From Roseivirga sp. (GTDB taxonomy: Bacteria; Bacteroidota; Bacteroidia; Cytophagales; Cyclobacteriaceae), in the NCBI GenBank assembly GCA_029262895.1, contig JAJCYM010000075.1:1-64000 (forward strand): 64,000 nt of DNA, given 5' to 3'. The notes beneath the pieces are model-generated. The model made no database searches and had not been told where the DNA came from. It saw nothing but the letters and a program-made list of their open reading frames with translations. Made by a program: the position numbers and the translations under genes. Of the stretch, positions 44,421-52,527 are shown piece by piece. The stretch's first letter is position 1, and the number at the start of each line of letters is the position of its first letter.

Positions 44421-45413
44421 TTATCTTAAATAGATGGCCTTGGAATAATCAAATTCCGCCCCTAGCTGCTCGCCAATTCTTAATGCTTTATCTGTATAAT
44501 GGACAAAAACCCTACCTTTTTCCGACTTCGTACGCACCAGATAATTTGGACCCAAGAGCCTACAATCGATAACCGACACAGCAATCTTTCCCCGCTCTCT
44601 AAGTTTCAAATCTTCAGCACGTACAATTAGGCGGGTTTGCCCTTCGGGGATGTTCAAACCTTCAAAAACCTTGAGTTCCTGCGCATCAAATTCATTAATG
44701 AGCCCTAAGAATTTAGCAAGATGGATATTGTCAGGGGCTTTATATAGTGTTTCAGGGGTATCTATCTGTATCAACCTACCCTCCTGCATAAAGCCAATTC
44801 TATCAGAAATCATCATTGCGTCCAAGGTATCATGGGTTACAAACACCAAACCCACATTGAGCTCTTTGCTAATACGCTGAATTTCCAGGAGCAAAACCTG
44901 CTTGCTTATGGGGTCGATACTGCTGAAGGGCTCATCCATTAGCAATAATTCGGGATCTTCAGCCAATGCTCTGGCGAGTGACAGACGCTGTTGCTGCCCC
45001 CCTGAAAGTTCTCTCGGCAATCGATCTATAAAGTCGATGATCCCGCAAAGCTCTAGAATCAAATTAGTCTGAGCGGTTTTTTCCGACTCCTCTAGTCCCA
45101 ATAATTTGTAGGCAACATTTTCCTTTACTGTCATGCTGGGCATCAGCTCATAGTCCTGGAAAACCATTTTTATGGAATCATGTCCGGCTATTAGCTGCTC
45201 CTCCGGGTTTTTAAAGGGTTCACCTTGAAATATCAATTCTCCTGAGTCGGGCTTCATCAAGCCTGCAAGCATGCGCAACAAGGTTGTTTTACCAGAGCCG
45301 CTTTTGCCAATAATAGAAACTATCTCTCCTTGTTCAACATGGAAGGAAACGTCCTTAACAGCTCCCAATTCTTCACCAGGGTAACTTTTAGATATATGAT
45401 GGACTTCTAACAT
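44421..45413 (-). CDS. ABC transporter ATP-binding protein (PotA/FbpC-like) without neighbouring permease
   Basis: 330 residues. Walker A GKSGSGKTTLLR (about 36-47), Q-loop VFQDYELMPSMTV, signature LSGGQQQRLSLARALAE (about 138-154), Walker B LLLMDEPFSSID and the H-loop VFVTHDTLDAM. A C-terminal TOBE-like extension (about 240-330, QTRLIVRAEDLKLRERGKIA) places it with the ATPases of polyamine, iron or molybdate importers. No permease or binding protein is encoded beside it, so its membrane partner must be elsewhere. It is separated by 131 bp from the downstream OmpA gene. Confidence 0.9.
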   Translation of the reverse strand: MLEVHHISKSYPGEELGAVKDVSFHVEQGEIVSIIGKSGSGKTTLLRMLAGLMKPDSGELIFQGEPFKNPEEQLIAGHDSIKMVFQDYELMPSMTVKENVAYKLLGLEESEKTAQTNLILELCGIIDFIDRLPRELSGGQQQRLSLARALAEDPELLLMDEPFSSIDPISKQVLLLEIQRISKELNVGLVFVTHDTLDAMMISDRIGFMQEGRLIQIDTPETLYKAPDNIHLAKFLGLINEFDAQELKVFEGLNIPEGQTRLIVRAEDLKLRERGKIAVSVIDCRLLGPNYLVRTKSEKGRVFVHYTDKALRIGEQLGAEFDYSKAIYLR

Positions 45414-45472
45414 TAATAAGGCACAAACATAAGCGCTCTTAAGGTAAGATTCTCTCTTCTCGAGAGGTTAAT

Positions 45473-45494
45473 CCCGGATAATGCAATTGACTTT
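45473..45494. repeat. Partial copy of the CCCGGATAATGCAAT element end
   Basis: CCCGGATAATGCAATTGACTTT differs at one base from 46713-46734, the left arm of the 167-bp palindrome on the other side of the sorbosone-dehydrogenase-like gene. The two copies are direct repeats 1.24 kb apart. Confidence 0.65.
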
Positions 45495-45505
45495 AGAAGG
45501 AGTGT

Positions 45506-46675
45506 CTAATCTCCATAGGAAATTCTATAAATAGCACCCGCAACATCATCAGAAACGAGAATGGAGCCATCAGGCATTTGCAATATATCGACAGGCTTTC
45601 CCCAACCTTTGTTGGTGGCCTTATCAAGCCATCCACTTGCAAATATTTCACTCCCTACCACTTTGTCTCCTTCGATTTGGACAAACCTCAGTTGGTAACC
45701 AATATGCCCTGCTTCCGCGGTTCTGTTCCAAGAGCCATGCTGCGCTACAATCAGGTTATTCTTGTATTTGGCCGGAAACATATCTCCAGTATAAAATCTT
45801 AGCCCTAAAGGGGCCGAGTGGGGCTCAAACTTGTAGGCAGGTTCTACAAATTTGTCTCTGGGATATTTGCTGCCAAAATCGGGATCGGCAATATCCCCTT
45901 GATGCCAATAAGGAAAACCGAAGTGCATGCCAGCCGTGGGTGCATGATTCAATTCACAGGCGGGTACATTATCACCCAGCAAATCTCTGCCATTGTCAGT
46001 AAACCACATATCACCGGTTTCGGGATGCCATGTAAAGCCGACTGAGTTGCGCACGCCACTAGCGTAAATTTCCAAATTTGAACCATCAGGGTCCATTCTG
46101 GTAATTGAAGCATAAACTTTATTCTCGTCTTCTTTGTCACAAACGTTGCATGGCGCGCCTACAGGCACATAGAGTTTGCCATCTGGGCCAAAGGCTATGA
46201 ATTTCCATCCATGATGACGGTCAGTGGGGAAACCATCGTAAATCACCTCTGAAGTCGGATTGGACAGATTACTCATGATGTTTTTGAAACGATGAATCTT
46301 GTTGACCTCAGCCACATATAAATCTCCATCTTTATAGACCACCCCGTTAGGCATCGTCATATTAGTGGCGATAGTATCCACTTTGTCGGATTTCATGTCT
46401 CCGTTGGTGTCTGTCAGCGCATAAACATTTTTTCTTCTCCTATTTGCCACAAACACAGTTTTCCCATCAGACGTACTGGCCAATGACCTGGCATCGGTTA
46501 TTCCTTCTGCATATAGACTGATTTTGAACCCATCAGGTAATTTGATTTTGGAGAGGTCAATATTAGATGACTGTTCCTCTACGGGTGCCACTACAGTATC
46601 TGGGCTCTTTTCAAGACAGGCGGACAACACGATTAGTGAAATTACAAGAAGGGACAAGGTTAGTTTAGTTTTCAT
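45506..46675 (-). CDS. PQQ-dependent sugar dehydrogenase-like (sorbosone dehydrogenase) lipoprotein
   Basis: 389 residues from the ATG at 46675, chosen because it opens a lipoprotein signal (TLSLLVISLIVLSACLEK, lipobox Cys about residue 20); the frame extends upstream to 46726 without reason. The chain is a six-bladed soluble-glucose-dehydrogenase/L-sorbosone-dehydrogenase propeller: GRDLLGDNVPACELNHAP, FGPDGKLYVPVGAPCNVC, WHPETGDMWFTDNG and NLIVAQHGSWNRTAEAGHIG are family landmarks. It probably oxidises a sugar or aldose at the outer face of a membrane with PQQ. The substrate is unknown. It is flanked by copies of the same repeat end. Confidence 0.88.
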   Translation of the reverse strand: MKTKLTLSLLVISLIVLSACLEKSPDTVVAPVEEQSSNIDLSKIKLPDGFKISLYAEGITDARSLASTSDGKTVFVANRRRKNVYALTDTNGDMKSDKVDTIATNMTMPNGVVYKDGDLYVAEVNKIHRFKNIMSNLSNPTSEVIYDGFPTDRHHGWKFIAFGPDGKLYVPVGAPCNVCDKEDENKVYASITRMDPDGSNLEIYASGVRNSVGFTWHPETGDMWFTDNGRDLLGDNVPACELNHAPTAGMHFGFPYWHQGDIADPDFGSKYPRDKFVEPAYKFEPHSAPLGLRFYTGDMFPAKYKNNLIVAQHGSWNRTAEAGHIGYQLRFVQIEGDKVVGSEIFASGWLDKATNKGWGKPVDILQMPDGSILVSDDVAGAIYRISYGD

Positions 46676-46710
46676 ATCGCAGAAATGGGTCAGTTTGAAA
46701 GTATGATTTA

Positions 46711-46877
46711 AACCCGGATAATGCAATAGACTTTCTATTACGGATGTAACTCGCTTCGAATCAGCCGCTACACTTCGTTTGTCTTTTCACCATAGCGATG
46801 CTATGCTTTCAAAGTCAAACATCCTGATTCATTGCGATTTACCCCCTCATTACGACCTCTATTGCACAAACCGGGTT
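46711..46877. repeat. 167-bp imperfect palindrome between divergent genes
   Basis: Outer arms AACCCGGATAATGCAATAGA (46711-46730) and TCTATTGCACAAACCGGGTT (46858-46877) pair except for four central bases. Inner arms GTAACTCGCTTCGAATCAG and CTGATTCATTGCGATTTAC, then GTTTGTCTTT and AAAGTCAAAC, converge on ATAGC-GAT-GCTAT at the centre. The whole element therefore folds back. It lies upstream of both the sorbosone-dehydrogenase-like gene and the ABC-F gene, and its left arm recurs at 45473. Likely a MITE-like or REP-like dispersed element. Confidence 0.8.
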
Positions 46878-46974
46878 GAACCATTTTCTGCCTAAAAAGA
46901 TTTTACAAATGAGAAAACCTGTCATTTTTTACACACATGGTTTGAAATACTAAGGAGTCGGCTAATTTTGCGCC

Positions 46975-48885
46975 ATGATTTCCATTAACAACTTATCGTA
47001 CCTTATTGGTGGGCGGGCGCTTTTCCAAAATGCCTCACTGCACATTAAGCCGAAAGACAAGATAGGTCTGATTGGATTGAATGGCACCGGGAAATCTACT
47101 TTGCTCCGTTTGATCGATGATGAATTTCCGCCCTCAGCAGGTGACATTAGCAAAAGCAAGGATTGTTCCATTGGTTTCCTTAATCAGGACCTGCTCTCCT
47201 ATATCTCGGAAGATTCTATTCTTTCTGTGGCGATGCAGGCTTTTGATAGGGCCATGGTGCTACAAAAGAACATTGACAAGCTCCTTCATCAAATGGAGGT
47301 TGACTACAAGGATTCTCTTGTAGGAAAGCTTACCAAAGCCCAGGAAGAATTTGAAGCCTTGGGAGGATACTCATTGCAATCGCAGGCCGAGGAGTTGCTG
47401 GAAGGGATTGGATTTAAAACCGCAGACTTAAACAGGCCACTCAAAGAGTTTTCCGGAGGTTGGCGAATGCGGGTTATGCTGGCTAAACTACTGCTCGAAC
47501 GTCCTTCCTTGCTCATGCTCGATGAGCCCACCAACCACTTGGATTTGCCTTCAATCCAATGGATTGAGAACTATTTAAAGACTTATGAAGGTGCCATTAT
47601 TGTAGTATCTCACGACAGGAATTTTCTGGACAATGTGATCAACAAAACTGTTGAAGTGGCTCAGCAAAATTTGAATTTGTATAGTGGGAATTACTCCTTT
47701 TACGTAAAGGAGAAGGAGCTTCGTTCTGAAATTCAAAAGAACGCTTTTGAGAATCAGCAACAGCAAATCAAGCAAACTGAGCGTTTTATAGAACGCTTTC
47801 GATCTAAGGCAACCAAGGCCAGACAGGTGCAATCCCGTGTAAAATCACTGGAGCGAATGGACAAGGTCCAAGATGTTGTGGATGATAACCCCACCATGAA
47901 TTTCAAGTTTCAATTTCAGCAAAAATCAGGGCGATTTATTATTGAATTGAAAGACATCTCAAAGTCTTACGGTGACCTCCATATTCTCAAAAACACTTCG
48001 GCAAACATAGAGAGGGGTGATAAAATTGCTCTGATTGGGGCCAATGGGAAAGGCAAGTCTACGCTCCTACGCATTATTGCCGGAACTGAACCCGTTGCCG
48101 GTGAGCACAAAGAAGGATATAATGTGATTACATCCTTTTATGCTCAGCATCAGTTGGAAGCCTTGAATGTCCAAAACGAGATTATTCAGGAAATGCTCCA
48201 AGCGGGAAGTGCCAAGACAGAAATGGAATTGAGAAGTGTATTGGGTTGCTTCCTTTTCACTGATGAGGATGTCTTCAAAAAGATCAAGGTGCTTTCGGGA
48301 GGAGAAAAATCAAGGGTGGCATTGGCCAAAACACTCATATCGGAAGCCAATTTTCTGATGATGGATGAACCTACCAATCACCTGGACTTCTTGTCGGTCA
48401 ATATATTGGTACAGGCCCTTAAACAGTATCAGGGAACATTCGTTATTGTTTCTCATGACAGGCATTTCATTTCTCAAATCGCCAACAAAATATGGTATAT
48501 AGAAGATCAGGAAATCAAGGAATACCCTGGCACCTATGCCGAATACAATTATTGGCAGGAAGGTCGAGCAGCTCAAAAATCACAACCAACGAACAGCCCT
48601 AAAAAAGAGGCCAAACCCAAAGGGGTTAAAGTCAAAGAAAAATCTGTTGAGCAGGAAAACGAATTAAAGAGGCTTCAAAAATCGCTATCAAAAGTTGAAA
48701 GTCAGATAGAAGAACTGGAAAAGACCAAGGTCAGAATCGAGGCAGAAATGGCCTCTCCGGATGTCTTTGGGAACTTTGAAAAGCTCGAAGAGAAAAACCA
48801 GGCACTTCAAAAAACTGAAGAAGCGCTTGAAGTTGGTCAAACGCAATGGGGAGAATTAGCCGAGCAGATTGATGCGCTCTCTTGA
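46975..48885 (+). CDS. ABC-F family ATPase (Uup/EttA-like)
   Basis: 636 residues with two ABC domains and no membrane segments: Walker A GLNGTGKSTLLRL (about 35-47) and GANGKGKSTLLR (about 358-369), signatures FSGGWRMRVMLAKLLLE and LSGGEKSRVALAKTL, Walker B LLMLDEPTNHLD and FLMMDEPTNHLDF. The P-site tRNA-interaction linker (about 240-300, rich in Lys/Arg/Gln: FENQQQQIKQTERFIERFRS) lies between them, and a C-terminal coiled coil (about 560-636) resembles Uup. ABC-F proteins act on the ribosome, relieving stalling or antibiotic block, or, for Uup, in DNA structure metabolism. A chromosomal housekeeping member is most likely. It converges with the lipoprotein at 48888. Confidence 0.95.
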   Translation: MISINNLSYLIGGRALFQNASLHIKPKDKIGLIGLNGTGKSTLLRLIDDEFPPSAGDISKSKDCSIGFLNQDLLSYISEDSILSVAMQAFDRAMVLQKNIDKLLHQMEVDYKDSLVGKLTKAQEEFEALGGYSLQSQAEELLEGIGFKTADLNRPLKEFSGGWRMRVMLAKLLLERPSLLMLDEPTNHLDLPSIQWIENYLKTYEGAIIVVSHDRNFLDNVINKTVEVAQQNLNLYSGNYSFYVKEKELRSEIQKNAFENQQQQIKQTERFIERFRSKATKARQVQSRVKSLERMDKVQDVVDDNPTMNFKFQFQQKSGRFIIELKDISKSYGDLHILKNTSANIERGDKIALIGANGKGKSTLLRIIAGTEPVAGEHKEGYNVITSFYAQHQLEALNVQNEIIQEMLQAGSAKTEMELRSVLGCFLFTDEDVFKKIKVLSGGEKSRVALAKTLISEANFLMMDEPTNHLDFLSVNILVQALKQYQGTFVIVSHDRHFISQIANKIWYIEDQEIKEYPGTYAEYNYWQEGRAAQKSQPTNSPKKEAKPKGVKVKEKSVEQENELKRLQKSLSKVESQIEELEKTKVRIEAEMASPDVFGNFEKLEEKNQALQKTEEALEVGQTQWGELAEQIDALS

Positions 48886-48887
48886 AG

Positions 48888-49280
48888 TTAATCCTGAGTT
48901 ATAATCATTCTTGCTGCCCTTGACCTCCCGTTATTTTCTCCATTAGGGTAAGGAGTAACTCCGAGAAGCTGTATGGATAAACCATTTACAATCGCTGTCA
49001 GTCTATCATGCGTGCTTAAAGAGTCAGCCATTGTAGTGCCTTGACTTGCGGCAAGCCGAAATTGCACCTTAGCCTCCCCTTCCCAAACACATTGAACATT
49101 GCTCGGACAACGTGAGTCAGCAATATTTTCAACTATAATGCTTATTCCTTGTGAACTTAATACTGCGGTGTCTCCAGCGTTCAATTCAAATTCTGTGTTA
49201 AGCTCAATTTGCTTCACTTCTTCATCCTCTCCGCAAGCAACCATGGCCAGCACCAAAAAAACTAAAACTATCTTCTTCAT
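48888..49280 (-). CDS. Small lipoprotein of unknown function
   Basis: 130 residues: signal and lipobox VLAMVACGEDEE (Cys about 17), then a domain with DTAVLSSQGISIIVENIADS, a C-x-S-N-V-Q-C-V-W pair of cysteines (RCPSNVQCVWEGEAKVQFRL) likely disulfide-bonded, and a closing IQLLGVTPYPNGENNGRS region. The C-V-W-E-G-E/Q-A motif recurs in small Bacteroidota lipoproteins of unknown role. Its stop is 2 bp from the ABC-F stop; the YCF48-like lipoprotein gene lies 47 bp upstream on the same strand, so both may form one transcript. Confidence 0.8.
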   Translation of the reverse strand: MKKIVLVFLVLAMVACGEDEEVKQIELNTEFELNAGDTAVLSSQGISIIVENIADSRCPSNVQCVWEGEAKVQFRLAASQGTTMADSLSTHDRLTAIVNGLSIQLLGVTPYPNGENNGRSRAARMIITQD

Positions 49281-49327
49281 ATTTTCTTCTTTTTCATCAC
49301 AACCAACCTCTTAAGCCGAGCATCAGC

Positions 49328-50455
49328 CTAATCTCTCTCTGTTATTCTTTTAATCTTCAACAGTTTCCCTCCTGAAATGGCGTATCCCAAATTAGGATTA
49401 GGAAAATGAGCTGCATATATGCTATTGTCTTCGCTGAGCGATTCATTAATATCCTGTAATTCATGGTATGACTCCCAGCTTTGGCCACCATCATGAGAAA
49501 TATTAATTGAACCATAATGTGACCCAAAATCACCACCGTGCCAGTATCCAATCCCAAATGCAAGACTGACTCCCTGAGTGGACACATAAATAGCGTTAAC
49601 CGCATTGGGCTCTGTTGCAGTCCTTCCGGCCAAACCATTCTGCTGCCAGGTTTCTCCTCCGTCAGATGACTTAATCAGACCCTCAACACGAGAACCAATA
49701 TAGATGTTCTCTCCAACCTTCATGCCATTTAGTGCCGGTGTCGACAAACCGGTCTCTATCAATCTCCAGGACTGCCCGCGATCTTCAGTTTTGTAAATTT
49801 TGCTTTCATTACCCGAAATAATGATGGACTCGTTATCGTTCAGAACAATGACTTCCTGTCCACCACCCTTTTGATTCTGGGAAACAATTTGCTCAGACCA
49901 GGTAGCACCACCATCCAAGGATGTTGCAATGATCAAATCATCATTTAACTCCCCATTGCGAAAGTGGTATTTTCTCCCGACAGCAATTATGCTTGAAGCA
50001 TCGTAAAAATCAACCGCTCTGAATACTGCACCATCTCCTTCATAAACCACATTCCAGGTATTCCCCTGATCCGTAGTTCTCAGAATCACTTGCCCATTCA
50101 CCTCGCAATCGTCACCCGAACAACCACTATCACCACCAACGGCAAAACCAAAATCGTCATCTAAAAATTTGACATCATGTAGATCTGCCTGCGTATCGTT
50201 GGGAGTGCTCACCCAATTTACGCCTCCATCAGTCGTCTTATGAATCACTCCATTGGTTCCGGTTACGAAACCTGTCCCTTCATTTATAAAGAAGATTGAT
50301 CCACTATGAGCTGATATGGAGCCGCTATGGCTTTTGACAAAAGTCCATTCAAACCCAGCCAAGCTGGAAAGCGGTACTTCAACGTCCTCTTTGGAACAGG
50401 AAAAAAGCGCAAGCGCGAAAAGAAGTGGCAAAATTATTCTCAATGGTCTTTTCAT
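49328..50455 (-). CDS. YCF48/BNR-repeat beta-propeller lipoprotein
   Basis: 375 residues. Lipoprotein signal LLFALALFSCSKEDVEVP (Cys about 20). The rest is a seven-bladed sialidase-like propeller with repeated TTDGGVNWVST, TTDQGNTWNVVYEG, SLDGGATWSEQ, TEDRGQSWRLI, SSDGGETWQQNG and SHDGGQSWESY blades, as in the photosystem II assembly factor YCF48 and bacterial surface propellers. Such proteins usually bind proteins or glycans; no catalytic aspartate/arginine set of a real sialidase is evident. Anchored to an envelope membrane by lipid. Likely cotranscribed with the small lipoprotein downstream. Confidence 0.87.
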   Translation of the reverse strand: MKRPLRIILPLLFALALFSCSKEDVEVPLSSLAGFEWTFVKSHSGSISAHSGSIFFINEGTGFVTGTNGVIHKTTDGGVNWVSTPNDTQADLHDVKFLDDDFGFAVGGDSGCSGDDCEVNGQVILRTTDQGNTWNVVYEGDGAVFRAVDFYDASSIIAVGRKYHFRNGELNDDLIIATSLDGGATWSEQIVSQNQKGGGQEVIVLNDNESIIISGNESKIYKTEDRGQSWRLIETGLSTPALNGMKVGENIYIGSRVEGLIKSSDGGETWQQNGLAGRTATEPNAVNAIYVSTQGVSLAFGIGYWHGGDFGSHYGSINISHDGGQSWESYHELQDINESLSEDNSIYAAHFPNPNLGYAISGGKLLKIKRITERD

Positions 50456-50497
50456 AAGTGAATTTGTTGTTGTGTTGACTTTGAATTATCTAATAAT

Positions 50498-51868
50498 TCA
50501 TCTTCTCAAAAAATAATTTACTGAGAGGCCCAGCCCATAAAACGCAGGGCTCCTTTGGTCAAAGCTTGTTGTATTGCCACTAATCAGGTACTTCCTAAAA
50601 AACATTTCAGCAGTCATTCCAAACTTCTCATTCAACTTATAATTGAACTCCAATCCAGTCAAACCAGCAAGATTGAACCTGTTGAAAAGTTGATTCTCGG
50701 AGAATACCACTTTCCTCGTTTCCAGAAAGTTTAAGTCTCCCTTGATTCTGTAGGAGGCGATGTAGTCCATGCCAACACCAGCACTGATTGAAATATCCAA
50801 TTTTCCCAAATGTGCCATCCTAAAGGAGAAACTTGCAGGGATTGAAATGGTAGAAAGTGTGTTGGTTAAATTGTAATTCCCAACAAAAAACACCTCATCA
50901 TCTTTAAAACCTGCGGGGATATAAATCGGCAGTCGTTTGCCATCTTCAACCGAATAGGCACTTGCCATATTACTGAAACGATATTGCGCAAAATGCAACC
51001 CGGTTCTCAGATTCCATCTGTCACCTAAGGGCAGGCTTATGCCTGCACCAACTGAGAACGAACTCTCCTGCTGGTTTTCACTATTAGCGATATTCGCTAC
51101 GGTAGCATCCATAGGATCAAAACCCTGTAAGGCTTCCGTACTCACAGTTGCACCCGATTCAGGGTTAAAACTTCCACCAGCCAATGAACCGAGAAGAGCC
51201 ATCTGCCTTTGTTCTTTCTTCGCGGCTGGTTTGACCTTGTAACCAAAGTCCGGTGCTGGAACCAGGTACTTACTTCTCCATTGAAATATATAAGCAACTG
51301 ATTTTCTTTCCTTCAAACCCATCAGTGAGAGCTCTACCAATTCTAGACCTAAGGGTTCATCAGAAATGGTGGTTTCTACTTTATCATTTGCCTCAGGTGT
51401 TTGCCTTTCCTGGATTTCGGTATTACTATCCGCTAGAAGAGTTGTGCTTGTGATAGGACTTTTAGGCTTGACAGGAGCAGCCAACTTTTGATTATCATCT
51501 GCAGCGCCCTCCTTTTCGCTATCTGTCTCAGTCTGCACCTGTTCTATTGGCTGATCGGCTGGTTCGGTATCGTCAGAGGCTGGTTTATCAGAAGGTTCAC
51601 TATTCTCGGAAGCAGGCTTCTCATTTTTGGAGAGTTCCTTTTCTGTCGAAACCGAGTCTTTGACATCGAAGATTTGGTCAGAAAACAAATAACCAACACC
51701 CAGAATTAACGCCACGGCAGCCGCTACACCATATTTCTGCCAATTAACGAGGATGCCAATGCGTTTTTTGGATTTGATTTGCTGCTCTACCCCAGCCCAC
51801 ACTTTATCAGAAGGCTGAAACTCAGCTTTCTCAAATATGTCCTGAAGATCCTTTTCAAATTCTCCCAT
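50498..51868 (-). CDS. Envelope-spanning fusion: anti-sigma-like inner-membrane head and outer-membrane beta-barrel
   Basis: 456 residues. Cytoplasmic head about 1-40 (FEKDLQDIFEKAEFQPSDKV), one inner-membrane span about 47-63 (YGVAAAVALILGVGYLF), a long Ser/Glu/Pro/Asp-rich periplasmic linker (about 70-170) and a C-terminal beta-barrel (about 260-456): alternating strands such as SFSVGAGISLPLGDRWNLRT, ISIPASFSFRMAHLGKLDIS and YGLGLSVNYFLRR with a terminal aromatic-rich strand. Its start codon shares one base with the stop of the ECF sigma gene, so it is the likely anti-sigma partner. A barrel joined directly to the head would let it report on the outer membrane without a separate sensor. The barrel assignment is by pattern and is an inference. 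Confidence 0.72.
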   Translation of the reverse strand: MGEFEKDLQDIFEKAEFQPSDKVWAGVEQQIKSKKRIGILVNWQKYGVAAAVALILGVGYLFSDQIFDVKDSVSTEKELSKNEKPASENSEPSDKPASDDTEPADQPIEQVQTETDSEKEGAADDNQKLAAPVKPKSPITSTTLLADSNTEIQERQTPEANDKVETTISDEPLGLELVELSLMGLKERKSVAYIFQWRSKYLVPAPDFGYKVKPAAKKEQRQMALLGSLAGGSFNPESGATVSTEALQGFDPMDATVANIANSENQQESSFSVGAGISLPLGDRWNLRTGLHFAQYRFSNMASAYSVEDGKRLPIYIPAGFKDDEVFFVGNYNLTNTLSTISIPASFSFRMAHLGKLDISISAGVGMDYIASYRIKGDLNFLETRKVVFSENQLFNRFNLAGLTGLEFNYKLNEKFGMTAEMFFRKYLISGNTTSFDQRSPAFYGLGLSVNYFLRR

Positions 51869-52422
51869 TACCCAGATACATTTGAATTAATCACTTGATT
51901 AGCCTCCTCAATCATGGCCTTCATTAATGCGCGAGCGCGAGCATATTGCGATTTTGATGTTCCTTCGCTAATCTCCAGTTCCTCAGCAATTTCTTTATGC
52001 CCATAGCCTTCAATGGCAAAAAGGTTAAAAACCGTCCTACAGCCTGTCGGCATTTTTTGGATCATGGCCAGGAGCTCCGTAAAATGGAAATTAGATAGAA
52101 TCAAATCCTGATCTACATAAAGTGTGGTTTGTTCAATATCCATCATCGGTTCCTGGTAGAGCTTCTTCCTATTATGATTGATGGCCGTATTGATCACAAT
52201 TCTTTTCATCCAGGTCAGGAACTGAGCATCGCCCCTAAAACTCTTTAAGTTTTTAAAAATCTTGATGAACGCCTCCTGCAAAATATCTTCACCATCTTCT
52301 CTGGATTTTGCATAGCGTAATGCCATCGGCATTAATTTTGCAGCATAGCGATCATAAAGCTCACGCTGAGCCTTTAAATCATCTTTTGCACACCGTGCTA
52401 TTAAATCCTGATCCTGAATCAT
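51868..52422 (-). CDS. RNA polymerase ECF sigma factor
   Basis: 184 residues. Region 2: QRELYDRYAAKLMPMALRYA and the conserved SREDGEDILQEAFIKIFKNL (D-x-x-Q-E-x-F core), FLTWMKRIVINTAINH. Region 4: MPTGCRTVFNLFAIEGYGHK and EIAEELEISEGTSKSQYARA, the HTH. The anti-sigma/barrel gene overlaps its stop codon by one base (TAATG). It is divergent from the T9SS plug gene across 105 bp, which raises the possibility that the sigma factor also controls that gene. Confidence 0.93.
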   Translation of the reverse strand: MIQDQDLIARCAKDDLKAQRELYDRYAAKLMPMALRYAKSREDGEDILQEAFIKIFKNLKSFRGDAQFLTWMKRIVINTAINHNRKKLYQEPMMDIEQTTLYVDQDLILSNFHFTELLAMIQKMPTGCRTVFNLFAIEGYGHKEIAEELEISEGTSKSQYARARALMKAMIEEANQVINSNVSG

Positions 52423-52527
52423 TCAATAAAAATGATGAGCCGTTCATCTATAAGGTTAGACACAACAAGAAAAAAATAGGTTGTATTCACATCAAAATAT
52501 TAATTTGTCAACGTTACACTATCGTTC

